From DATJUF01 sp035524095 (GTDB lineage: Bacteria; Desulfobacterota; Binatia; Binatales; Binataceae): 14,386 nt of DNA. A program made the translations under genes and the position numbers. The notes below the pieces were generated by a model. It saw nothing but the letters and a program-made list of their open reading frames with translations. It ran no database searches and was not told the DNA's origin. This document shows positions 8,016-14,298 of the stretch, in pieces. Within the stretch, counting starts at the first letter, position 1. Every line of letters starts with the position of its first letter. The stretch lies in assembly GCA_035524095.1 (NCBI GenBank), contig DATKPK010000079.1, positions 1 to 14,386 on the forward strand, written 5' to 3'.

Positions 8016-8734
8016 CCAATATGCTCAATTTCAACTTCCACCGTATCACCGACTCGCATCGGGCCGACCCCTGCCGAGGTGCCAGTCGAGATCACATCGC
8101 CGGGCAGCAGCGTCATAACCTCTGAGATAAAGCTGATCAGGTAATCGCAGTTAAAGATCAGCTTCGACGTGCGGCTGTCTTGCCGAACGATACCGTTGAG
8201 GCGCGTCTGAATCGCGAGGTCGGACGGGTCAATATCGGTGACGATCCACGGACCGAGCGGCGCGAACGTATCGAAGCCCTTGCCCCGCGTGAATTGGACG
8301 TCGCGGCGTTGAAGGTCGCGGGCCGTGACGTCATTGGCGCAGGTATAACCGAGGACATAGCCGCGCGCGTCGGCCAACGCGACGTTTCTGGCAGGCTTGC
8401 CGATCACGATCGCAAGCTCGCCCTCATAATGGAGATTTGCGGTGTGCCGTGGATAGATGATCTCGTCACCCGGGCCGATTACGGCAGTCGAGGGCTTGAT
8501 AAAGAGCATTGGCTCTTTGGGCAGCTCGCGATTGGCTTCGGCGGCGTGGTCGGCGTAGTTGAGTCCAATCGCGACGATCTTGCTCGGCGTCACCGGCGCG
8601 AGCAGCCGGACCGAGCTAAGCGGCACAGGTGCGGCCCCGGACGGTTTAAGGTTAGCGCCCAGCGGTGTAACCAGGTCGTCGTCGAGAGCCCCGAATGCGA
8701 CGGTGCCATTGGCAGAGTAACGAATAAGCTTCAT
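7982..8734 (-). CDS. Fumarylacetoacetate hydrolase (FAH) family protein
   Basis: Members cleave or isomerise 2-keto / acylpyruvate-type acids in aromatic and amino-acid degradation, using a divalent metal. The 250 residues match the short single-domain FAH type with a ~50-residue N-terminal cap. Visible motifs are VAIGLNYADHAAE (54-66, His63), LHYEGELAIVIGK (101-113, metal ligands Glu104 and Glu106), CANDVTARDLQ (132-142, metal ligand Asp135), RGKGFDTFAPLGPW (150-163, Lys152) and the terminal ISTGTSAGVGPM (215-226). AGGAG lies 9 nt before the ATG at 8734. It is first in a likely two-gene minus-strand operon with the overlapping Rieske gene. Homologues include 2-hydroxyhepta-2,4-diene-1,7-dioate isomerase and acylpyruvate hydrolases; the substrate cannot be assigned. 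Confidence 0.93.
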   Translation of the reverse strand: MKLIRYSANGTVAFGALDDDLVTPLGANLKPSGAAPVPLSSVRLLAPVTPSKIVAIGLNYADHAAEANRELPKEPMLFIKPSTAVIGPGDEIIYPRHTANLHYEGELAIVIGKPARNVALADARGYVLGYTCANDVTARDLQRRDVQFTRGKGFDTFAPLGPWIVTDIDPSDLAIQTRLNGIVRQDSRTSKLIFNCDYLISFISEVMTLLPGDVISTGTSAGVGPMRVGDTVEVEIEHIGCLRNTIAAPR

Positions 8735-8834
8735 CGGACGGCGCTCCTGGCTACAGCTGCGCCTGCGCAGCCGGATTAACCTGCACGGCTAAAATCGATT
8801 TCCAAGTGGCAAACTTTACTATTCGAGCGACAAA

Positions 8835-8865
8835 CCACAACAGTCTTTGACAGTATAAGTTGTGG
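8835..8865. promoter_or_regulatory. Inverted repeat overlapping a -35-like hexamer
   Basis: CCACAAC (8835-8841) and GTTGTGG (8859-8865) form a perfect 7-bp inverted repeat with a 17-nt gap. TTGACA (8847-8852) lies in the gap; CATAAC at 8872-8877 could be a weak -10 at 19 nt. The arm spacing (24 bp centre to centre) would place two half-sites on about the same DNA face, as expected for a dimeric repressor. Inference only. Confidence 0.35.
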
Positions 8866-9055
8866 CGCTCTCATAACCTGAACCGGCAATTGTGCTAAAC
8901 CTGAATTCAGATGCAAGATTCCTTGATCGAGCTATGACGTGATCGAAATCAAAAGCTCCCATCCGGTCGAACTTTGCCGTTGCCTTGGTATTGCGCGCCT
9001 TGAGTAAAAGGCCGTACCATAGTGGCCTAAGCGTTAAATTGAACCGTAAAATATA

Positions 9056-9078
9056 TTCGTTAAATCCATTAACGAATG
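9056..9078. promoter_or_regulatory. Operator-like palindrome upstream of the Memo gene
   Basis: ATTCGTTAA (9056-9064) and TTAACGAAT (9070-9078) are perfect complementary arms around a 5-nt spacer, 65 nt before the ATG at 9144. The core CGTTAAAT also occurs at 9033-9040, 26 bp upstream, so a protein could bind cooperatively to several half-sites. The AT-rich arms and lack of a T-run argue against a terminator. Confidence 0.5.
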
Positions 9079-9143
9079 GTGTCTAGCCATATGAGCCATC
9101 ACCGTCTTGCCCGCCCGACTGGTAGGGAGCATCACCAGTAGCG

Positions 9144-10376
9144 ATGGACCATCCTAAAATTCGTCCAATCGAATCATTCCCGGTTGAGCAGAACGGGCAG
9201 AAGCTCGTCTGCCTGCGCGACCCTCTGGGAATTGCGACACAACCGATAGTGCTCGGAATGGGCGCCTATTTTCTCGTAACTCTCTTTAACGGCGCTACCT
9301 CTTTGACCGAGATACACGAGGCCTTCATTCGCCGTTTCAACGAAAGCCTGCCCCCCGAGCAGTTGAATGGTCTGGTTGACGCACTGGACAAGGCGGGATT
9401 TCTCGATTCACCTGCCTTTGTTGACCGCCGCCAACGCGTGATGGAGGAGTTCCGCCAGAGTCCGCAACGTCCTGCCGTGCATGCCGGGCTTTGCTATGCG
9501 AAGGAAGCGATGCCGCTGCGGCGCGAAATCGAAGGGTACTTTCGCGGCCCTAACGGGCCCGGCCATATTCCTGAGCCTAAAAACAGTGAAGCGCCCTTGA
9601 GCGGGTTGATCGCGCCTCACATCGATCCGCGGCGAGGTGGCCCAGCCTACGCTCACGCCTATGGCCAGCTGATGACGCGCGAGCGGCCGGACTTAGTCAT
9701 TATCCTCGGTACCTCGCATTACGGTGGTGGCCCGCAATTGTTCACCGCCACCCGTAAGCATTACATGACGCCATTCGGGCCGGTCGCCAGTGATCGCGAA
9801 TTTATCGAGCGCTTGGCCGGGCGCTATCAGGAAGGCGATCTTTTCGCCGAAGAGTTGCTCCATCGCAACGAGCATTCGATCGAGTTTCAGGCACTGTTTC
9901 TCGCTTGGGCGCTCGGAACTGCCGGCTACAAAGTCGTGCCAATCCTTGTCAGCTCGTTCCATCAGATGGTGCTGAGCGGCATCTCACCGCTCGACGATCC
10001 GAGGGTCAGCGGGATGGTCGAGGCGCTCAAGGCCGAACTTGAAGGCGAGACCCGCCGGGTGCTGATCGTCGCGGGCGTTGATTTCGCGCACGTCGGCAAA
10101 AAGTTCGGCGATAGCTTCACTGCGGATGAAAAGGTCGCCGGATGGGTTCGGACAGAGGATTTGTCGCTAATCGAGACGATCAAGCGCGGCGACCCTGAAG
10201 GCTTCTTCGGTCAAATCGCCAAGGAACGCGATGCCCGCAAAATCTGCGGCCTCGCGCCCATGTACATGCAACTCGAAATGCTCAAGGGACGGACGGCGCG
10301 TCTCCTGATGCATGACATCGCGATGGAGCCGCAGACCGAGTCCGCCGTCTCCTTCGCCAGTATCGCGATCGACTGA
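9144..10376 (+). CDS. amrB: AmmeMemoRadiSam system protein B / Memo family protein with N-terminal PqqD-like domain
   Basis: The C-terminal two thirds (about 150-410) is a Memo domain, related to class III extradiol dioxygenases. Likely metal ligands are His159 (LIAPHIDPRRGG), His192 (ILGTSHYGGG) and Cys368 (KICGLAPM), matching the two His and one Cys known for Memo. HRNEHSIEFQALFL (240-253) and VDFAHVG (312-318) are also typical. The N-terminal ~95 residues (LVCLRDPLGI..., FLVTLFNGATSLTEIHEAFI, LVDALDKAGFLDS) read as a small winged-helix of the PqqD-like type, an inference from pattern. Family function is unsettled; Memo proteins bind metal and have been linked to redox chemistry. In other genomes this protein sits with a radical SAM protein (AmrS) and AMMECR1 (AmrA), but neither is in the window. 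Start is ATG 9144; a GGGAG lies about 14 nt upstream and an in-frame stop at 9123 rules out much extension. Confidence 0.9.
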   Translation: MDHPKIRPIESFPVEQNGQKLVCLRDPLGIATQPIVLGMGAYFLVTLFNGATSLTEIHEAFIRRFNESLPPEQLNGLVDALDKAGFLDSPAFVDRRQRVMEEFRQSPQRPAVHAGLCYAKEAMPLRREIEGYFRGPNGPGHIPEPKNSEAPLSGLIAPHIDPRRGGPAYAHAYGQLMTRERPDLVIILGTSHYGGGPQLFTATRKHYMTPFGPVASDREFIERLAGRYQEGDLFAEELLHRNEHSIEFQALFLAWALGTAGYKVVPILVSSFHQMVLSGISPLDDPRVSGMVEALKAELEGETRRVLIVAGVDFAHVGKKFGDSFTADEKVAGWVRTEDLSLIETIKRGDPEGFFGQIAKERDARKICGLAPMYMQLEMLKGRTARLLMHDIAMEPQTESAVSFASIAID

Positions 10377-10408
10377 AAACATTCCCGGTTCGCGCAACCA
10401 AAGCTTCT

Positions 10409-11125
10409 TCACGGGTGCGATTTGAGGAAATTGCGCACGTGGCTGACCGTTGCCGGGATCACCTCGGGCCGCTTCCAATCGAGAATGATTTCCGCATTTG
10501 GCGCGAGTTCGGCGATCTCTCGCGAAGTCGTCGCCGGATGATAAAGATCGTCGCCCGCGAGCACCAGTAACGGTGTCGTGCATTGGCGGACGAAAGCCTT
10601 ATCGACGTTAAATGTAAACTCAGTCCCGTACATCCGCTCCCGAAACTCGTCGAGCGCCTTGTCGGTGAGTTCCGGCCGTTTGCGTTGCAAGCTTTTCGCC
10701 CATCCGTCAAACATCTCGTAAAACGCCTCGCGATTATTGTGCAGGCCGATCGGATTTTGCAGCACCGCAGCGGCCACGCGGTCAGGCGCGAGTTTAATCA
10801 GGTTGAGCGAATACGAACCGCCGATACATCCGCCCATCGCATGCGTGCGCTTGATCCCGAGATGGTCGAGCAGCGCGAGATGATCTTTCGTGTACGTATC
10901 CCATCCGTCGGCCGCGGTGATCGGTGCAACCGACTGCCCCGCATTGCGCTGATCCATCGCGATAACCCGAAAGTCCTTGGCAAGTTCAACCGTCGGGTCG
11001 AAGGGACTCTTATGCCAAAACTCGATCGCCGATCGCATCCCGCCTGGAGCGAACAGTAAAATCGGAAAGCCCGAACCATATTCTTCGTAATAGATTGATA
11101 CATCGTCGCGCTTGAAAATGGGCAT
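10409..11125 (-). CDS. Alpha/beta-hydrolase fold protein with a cysteine at the nucleophile elbow
   Basis: A 238-residue, single-domain alpha/beta-hydrolase, probably cytosolic. The oxyanion-hole region is LLFAPGGM (23-30), followed by MDQRNAGQS (57-65). The nucleophile elbow is HAMGGCIGGSYS (95-106), where Cys100 stands where most relatives have Ser. The acid is Asp192 or Asp193 (LAGDDLYHP) and the base is probably His229 (VSHVRNFL), giving a Cys-Asp-His triad like dienelactone hydrolase (inference). No signal peptide. GAGGT lies 9-10 nt before the ATG at 11125. It follows the acyl-CoA dehydrogenase gene by 74 nt in the same direction, so the two are likely co-transcribed. Substrate unknown; esters, thioesters or lactones are all possible. 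Confidence 0.88.
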   Translation of the reverse strand: MPIFKRDDVSIYYEEYGSGFPILLFAPGGMRSAIEFWHKSPFDPTVELAKDFRVIAMDQRNAGQSVAPITAADGWDTYTKDHLALLDHLGIKRTHAMGGCIGGSYSLNLIKLAPDRVAAAVLQNPIGLHNNREAFYEMFDGWAKSLQRKRPELTDKALDEFRERMYGTEFTFNVDKAFVRQCTTPLLVLAGDDLYHPATTSREIAELAPNAEIILDWKRPEVIPATVSHVRNFLKSHP

Positions 11126-11183
11126 CGCAGATTTACCTCATTGCCGAATGACTATGGCGATTGAGTAGTCGTTGGATTAGTCA

Positions 11184-11204
11184 GTTGATGATACTCATAT
11201 CAAC
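11184..11204 (-). other. Hairpin at the stop codon of the acyl-CoA dehydrogenase gene
   Basis: GTTGAT and ATCAAC form a 6-bp stem with a 9-nt loop spanning the stop codon (11202-11200). No T-run follows. It may slow ribosomes or stabilise the 3' end within the two-gene transcript; weak evidence. Confidence 0.2.
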
Positions 11205-12390
11205 GGGATTTCGGCAGGCCGAGAACGCGCTCCGCGATAATATTTCGCTGAATCTCGGAAGTACCAGCCTCAATCGTATTTGCACGCGAGCGCATGAAAT
11301 GGTACTGCCAGCGCCCGCTCTGGACGGCGTACGGCGAACCTTTGACCAGTTGGCTCGCCGGGCCTTCGAGCGTCATCACGAATTCCTGCATCCGCTGATT
11401 CAGCTCCGACCATGCCAGCTTCGAGATCGAGCCTTCGGGACCTGGATTTCCGCCTTTCAGGATTTTCGAGAACGTGCGGTATGCCGTGAAGCGCATCATC
11501 TCGAGGTCGACATAGAATTGCGCAAGCTGCTGGCGGACTAGTGGATCGTCCGTCGCCGGGACGCCGCTGCGCATCGTCGAGCGTGCGAGATCGCAGATTT
11601 CGTTGAAGACGATCCGGTAGCGCATCACGCTCGCGAGCGCCGCCGTTCCACGTTCGTTCATCAGCGTGGTCGTTGCGACCCGCCATCCTTCGTTGAGGCC
11701 GCCGAGCAGATTTTCGCGCGGCACGCGAACATCGTCGAAGAAGACCTCATTAAATTCAGACTCGCCCGTCATCTGGCGCAGCGGCTTAACCGTGACGCCC
11801 GGGCTATGCATATCGACCAGCAGGTAGCTGAGCCCGCGATGCTTCGGAGCATCAGGGTCGGTACGCACGAGCAGCATGCACCAGTCGGAGATATGCGCGA
11901 GCGTCGTCCAGACCTTCTGGCCGTTGACGATAAACTCGTCGCCTTTGAGTTCGGCGCGAGTCTTGGCGGCCGCGACGTCGGAACCCGAATTGGGTTCCGA
12001 AAAGCCCTGGCACCAGATTTCCTCGCAGTCGAGGATTTTCGAAAGGTAGCGTTTTTTCTGTTCGTCGGTGCCGTAGGTGATGATTGTCGGACCGGCCATA
12101 GAGATGCCCAGGACATTCAACGGACCGGGCGCCCGCACGCGCGCGACTTCCTCATTATAGATGGCCATCTCGATTTGGCTGGCGCCTTGGCCGCCGTATT
12201 CCTTCGGCCACGCCATCCCGAGAAAGCCGTTGTCATAGAGGCGCCGCTGCCAGTCCTTGAGGAATTCGGTCATCGTCATACCCTGCGGACGGAAACCCGC
12301 CTGACCCCATCCGGGTGGTAGGTTGTCCTGGAGGAATTTCTGAACGCGGGCGCGAAAGGCTTCTTGTTCTGGCGTGTACGCAAGATCCAT
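11200..12390 (-). CDS. Acyl-CoA dehydrogenase family protein
   Basis: FAD flavoenzyme predicted to introduce an alpha,beta double bond in an acyl-CoA thioester, passing electrons to ETF. At 396 residues it has full family length: N-terminal helical domain (LAYTPEQEAFRARVQKFL at 3-20, WPKEYGGQGAS at 61-71), middle beta domain with FAD/substrate motifs (CQGFSEPNSGSDVA at 127-140, NGQKVWTT at 156-163) and C-terminal helical domain ending IEAGTSEIQRNIIAERVLG. The residue just before GTS is Ala375, so the MCAD-type catalytic Glu is absent there. Glu246 in LMNERG sits in the helix where isovaleryl- and long-chain enzymes carry their base, so activity is likely retained (inference). AGGAG lies 11 nt before the ATG at 12390. 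Probably an operon with the downstream hydrolase. Chain length specificity is not readable. Confidence 0.94.
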   Translation of the reverse strand: MDLAYTPEQEAFRARVQKFLQDNLPPGWGQAGFRPQGMTMTEFLKDWQRRLYDNGFLGMAWPKEYGGQGASQIEMAIYNEEVARVRAPGPLNVLGISMAGPTIITYGTDEQKKRYLSKILDCEEIWCQGFSEPNSGSDVAAAKTRAELKGDEFIVNGQKVWTTLAHISDWCMLLVRTDPDAPKHRGLSYLLVDMHSPGVTVKPLRQMTGESEFNEVFFDDVRVPRENLLGGLNEGWRVATTTLMNERGTAALASVMRYRIVFNEICDLARSTMRSGVPATDDPLVRQQLAQFYVDLEMMRFTAYRTFSKILKGGNPGPEGSISKLAWSELNQRMQEFVMTLEGPASQLVKGSPYAVQSGRWQYHFMRSRANTIEAGTSEIQRNIIAERVLGLPKSR

Positions 12391-12447
12391 CGAGGTCGAA
12401 TCTCCTGGCGGCTCGTCGCTTCGCCGGACTATAGCGCATGATAGGCC

Positions 12448-12591
12448 GAGCCTGCGAGGCCGTACCGGGGCACATAGGGGTTGCTTGCAAGCCCGTGCAT
12501 ACGCGAGTCTGCGAGCGCTATGCCTAAAAATCTGAGACTGCGAGCATCCGGCCTAAGACTCTGAAGCCGAGCCTTCGGATTCGCTAGCAAA
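12448..12591. repeat. Degenerate tandem repeat, unit about 29 bp, two clear and up to five possible units
   Basis: The clearest units are 12505-12533 and 12534-12562, exactly adjacent and each 29 bp: both read GAG-N-CTGCGAGC, five variable bases, GCCTAA, three variable bases, TCT. More diverged units can be laid at 12448-12476 (starting GAGCCTGCGAG), 12477-12504 (28 bp, sharing GnGnnTGCnnGC) and 12563-12591 (GAAGCC...GAGC). The heptamer CTGCGAG occurs at 12452, 12509 and 12538. The array fills the 211-bp spacer between the ferritin-like gene and the acyl-CoA dehydrogenase gene. The period is not a multiple of three, so it is not coding. Unlike CRISPR, there are no identical repeats with unique spacers. 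Confidence 0.55.
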
Positions 12592-12601
12592 ACTATATTG
12601 G

Positions 12602-13030
12602 TTAGCGAATCGTATCCATGATGCGGATCAGTTCGGCGCGGCCCCATTCCACCTCAAAGCGATGACGCTTGGCCATCTGCTCAAGCTGGTCATGGATCGG
12701 ACCGGTCGCTGGCGCGTGCACGAGAGCCTCATCAGCCCTGCGCGCGACCCATTCCTCGCCCCGCAACAGCAGGCTCAAGCGATCATGGAGCGTCGCGGCA
12801 GCGGCGACTTTATCGGCGAACGGACCGATTCTGGTGGACGGTTCCGCGCCATCGGCAAGCAGTAGGTTTTCTAACGCCGCCGCAGTTGCAGCCTCGTGCT
12901 CGCGCGATAGCGTGAGGAGCCGTCGCAGTTCCTCGTGACTGACTTCGGTTATCAGTCGGTCGAGCGCGATCACTCCCGCGCGCTCCGATTCAAGTAGGAG
13001 GTTGAGGGAGCTGGCTAAAGCCGCATCCAT
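12602..13030 (-). CDS. Ferritin-like four-helix protein, function unknown
   Basis: A 142-residue, all-helical, soluble protein. The pattern LNLLLESERAGVIALDRLI (9-27), EELRRLLTLSREHEAATAAA (33-52), HDRLSLLLRGEEWVARRADEAL and HDQLEQMAKRHRFEVEWGRA resembles small ferritin-like bundle proteins, with Glu16, Glu44, His45, Glu46 and late Glu/His residues as possible metal ligands. The match is by pattern, and I cannot confirm that a diiron site is complete. The ATG at 13030 has only a weak GAG upstream. It is transcribed toward the acyl-CoA dehydrogenase, from which the 29-bp repeat array separates it. It may serve in metal storage or oxidative-stress handling, but no neighbour supports a specific job. 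Confidence 0.72.
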   Translation of the reverse strand: MDAALASSLNLLLESERAGVIALDRLITEVSHEELRRLLTLSREHEAATAAALENLLLADGAEPSTRIGPFADKVAAAATLHDRLSLLLRGEEWVARRADEALVHAPATGPIHDQLEQMAKRHRFEVEWGRAELIRIMDTIR

Positions 13031-13253
13031 GAGTGCAACTTACTCGCCGATCGCTCACGCCGGCAAGGCTGGAGTGATCAGGCCGCGCCCGTAGGAATCT
13101 CATCGCTTGGTTCCGAAGGGTTCTAGCAGCCCGATTGCGTTATCGTTTCCGTGGACAGTTAGGAATTTATCCCCGGTGTGATGCGCGAGCGCCTGCAGGC
13201 ATCAGCAGGGCGTTCATAACGGCACCCTAATAGCCGAGCACAGTAATTATCAA
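13031..13253. other. Intergenic region holding repeat copy 1, no gene seen
   Basis: It contains an imperfect inverted repeat (TCACGCC at 13055-13061 with GGAGTGA at 13071-13077), the left copy of the ~39-bp direct repeat (13146-13184), a perfect TGATGC/GCATCA inverted repeat (13179-13184 and 13199-13204) and a 10-bp palindrome GCCTGCAGGC at 13191. I find no convincing coding frame. Confidence 0.5.
13146..13184 (+). repeat. Direct repeat, left copy, beside the DUF4238 gene
   Basis: Begins TTTCCGTGGACAGT, then AATTTA at 13164 and TGATGC at 13179, in the same order and almost the same spacing as the copy at 14222-14259. The first 14 bases are identical. It lies 70 bp beyond the 3' end of the DUF4238 gene. 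Its promoter-like hexamers (TGGACA, 19 nt, TGTGAT) are weaker than in the right copy. Confidence 0.6.
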
Positions 13254-14180
13254 TCATGTGTTCCCAACGTCGAATCGCCTTTCTGCAAGCGACATTCGCG
13301 CAGGCGGCTTAGCCGCATTCAAAAGGCGATGTATTCCTTGTCGCTCGACGGACGCGAACAGTGCTTGTTCGGCGAACTTGATCGTCTGCAAGTTAAGATC
13401 ACGAGCCTGAGCGCGCGTGATCCTGCGGACTGGAATGAACGCAGCTTCGTAGGTTCGGGAACAGCTAGTCCTAAAAACGAGTACTCGATGACTGCCAATC
13501 GGAAATACCAAATCCGACCTCAACAGACCAAGATTGTAATCATATACGACGGGATTGTCTGAGGTGATGATGATCTCGTCGGTTTCTAATATCTCTGCGC
13601 TTTTGTCCCGAAGTACTGGCGCTGTTAATTCCAGAAACCGTCCAACCCGAACAAGCCAGTAATTCGGATGGGCAACTATTTCGCGGGCTCGCGCCAGCCC
13701 AGCTTGAATATAAAAGTCAATCGCTTCCTCAGCTAAGTTCATTTGTCGAAGCGAAGATCGGATAGTTGGGTCTGCCCTTTCGCCGCGCTCCAAGAGTTCG
13801 ACGTCAAGTCTGTTGAGGTTATCCCGGAACGCCGGGGTGCGTAACATTGCTAATGCGACACTATCGTGAATGGTATCGAGCTCTTCAGTATTAAGAGCCA
13901 CTTTATTCGGTTCGTTATTTAGCAGATCCATGACGCCAACAGCGCGCCCATCTAGCGACGACAGCACTTCGGTTTCCAGTCTGCGGTCAAGACCACCCTG
14001 TTGATTAATGAGAGAGTACAAGTCGGTTTCAACGCCTACATTGATGAGGCTGGTGACGAATGGGGCTTTTCCTCGCCTGTATACTGCGATTTTCTCGCCT
14101 TTCCCTGCGATGCTAAAACGTCGCAGATAGGCTTGTTGAGGAAGAAAGTGATGACGCTTGGCCTCAACCTTGGAGGACAT
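13254..14180 (-). CDS. DUF4238-type protein, function unknown
   Basis: A 308-residue soluble protein. The N-terminal RHHFLPQQAYLRRFSI (9-24) matches the H-F-x-P-Q-x-Y-L-x-x-F signature of DUF4238, and the mid-region IIITSDNPVVYDY plus DLVFPIGSHRVLVF matches its conserved TSDNPV core followed by a strand region. The family has no assigned biochemical role. It occurs patchily in bacteria, often as a stand-alone accessory gene. The ATG at 14180 is preceded by GAGG 9 nt upstream and another AGGAG too close to be ideal. Base composition is clearly more A+T-rich than in neighbouring genes; one 60-base line at 13501 is only about 42% G+C. The gene lies between two imperfect ~39-bp direct repeats, so I infer an acquired islet. 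Confidence 0.82.
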   Translation of the reverse strand: MSSKVEAKRHHFLPQQAYLRRFSIAGKGEKIAVYRRGKAPFVTSLINVGVETDLYSLINQQGGLDRRLETEVLSSLDGRAVGVMDLLNNEPNKVALNTEELDTIHDSVALAMLRTPAFRDNLNRLDVELLERGERADPTIRSSLRQMNLAEEAIDFYIQAGLARAREIVAHPNYWLVRVGRFLELTAPVLRDKSAEILETDEIIITSDNPVVYDYNLGLLRSDLVFPIGSHRVLVFRTSCSRTYEAAFIPVRRITRAQARDLNLQTIKFAEQALFASVERQGIHRLLNAAKPPARMSLAERRFDVGNT

Positions 14181-14221
14181 GGCTCCTTACCTCTTCTCAT
14201 AATAGCACGCGGACGCCACGC

Positions 14222-14259
14222 TTTCCGTGGACAGTAGCAATTTAACCTTAGTATGATGC
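14222..14259 (+). repeat. Direct repeat, right copy, upstream of the CoA-transferase gene
   Basis: Shares TTTCCGTGGACAGT, AATTTA and TGATGC with the copy at 13146-13184; differences cluster between these blocks, with one net base deleted. Immediately downstream, GATGCC and GGCATT form a short hairpin (14255-14268). The left copy likewise ends in a GATGC/GCATC inverted repeat. The two copies start 1076 bp apart. Confidence 0.6.
14228..14257 (+). promoter_or_regulatory. Putative sigma70 promoter of the CoA-transferase gene, inside the right direct repeat
   Basis: TGGACA (14228-14233) and TATGAT (14252-14257) each match consensus at five of six positions, with 18 nt between. This would start transcription near 14264, about 35 nt before the ATG at 14299. 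Match by eye only. Confidence 0.45.
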
Positions 14260-14298
14260 CTCGGCATTCTTAATCGCGCTCTGATTCCGACGGAGACA

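Larger units (their letters stand above)
8735..9143. other. 409-bp divergent intergenic region
   Basis: Separates the minus-strand FAH/Rieske operon from the plus-strand Memo gene. It is visibly more A+T-rich than the coding DNA around it and must hold promoters for both directions. I find two good inverted repeats (8835-8865 and 9056-9078), a short direct repeat (CGTTAAAT at 9033 and 9059), and no credible coding frame or RNA gene. Confidence 0.7.

Noticed and set aside
8180..8779. 199-codon open frame on the plus strand
   Set aside because: Antisense to the FAH-family gene, whose metal-binding motifs are all present in the minus frame.
10583..11059. 158-codon open frame on the plus strand
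   Set aside because: Antisense to the alpha/beta-hydrolase, which has a recognisable fold and catalytic residues.
12448..12591. Possible CRISPR array
   Set aside because: Units are adjacent and diverged, with no identical repeats separated by unique spacers, and no cas genes nearby.
12429..12647. 72-codon minus frame across the 29-bp repeats
   Set aside because: Overlaps the 3' end of the ferritin-like gene, and the repeat period is not a multiple of three, so no repeated protein sequence results.
13254..14180. Antiphage or toxin function for the DUF4238 gene
   Set aside because: The family has no established role that I can name with certainty, and no toxin, antitoxin or defence gene is adjacent; only an accessory, possibly transferred gene can be supported.
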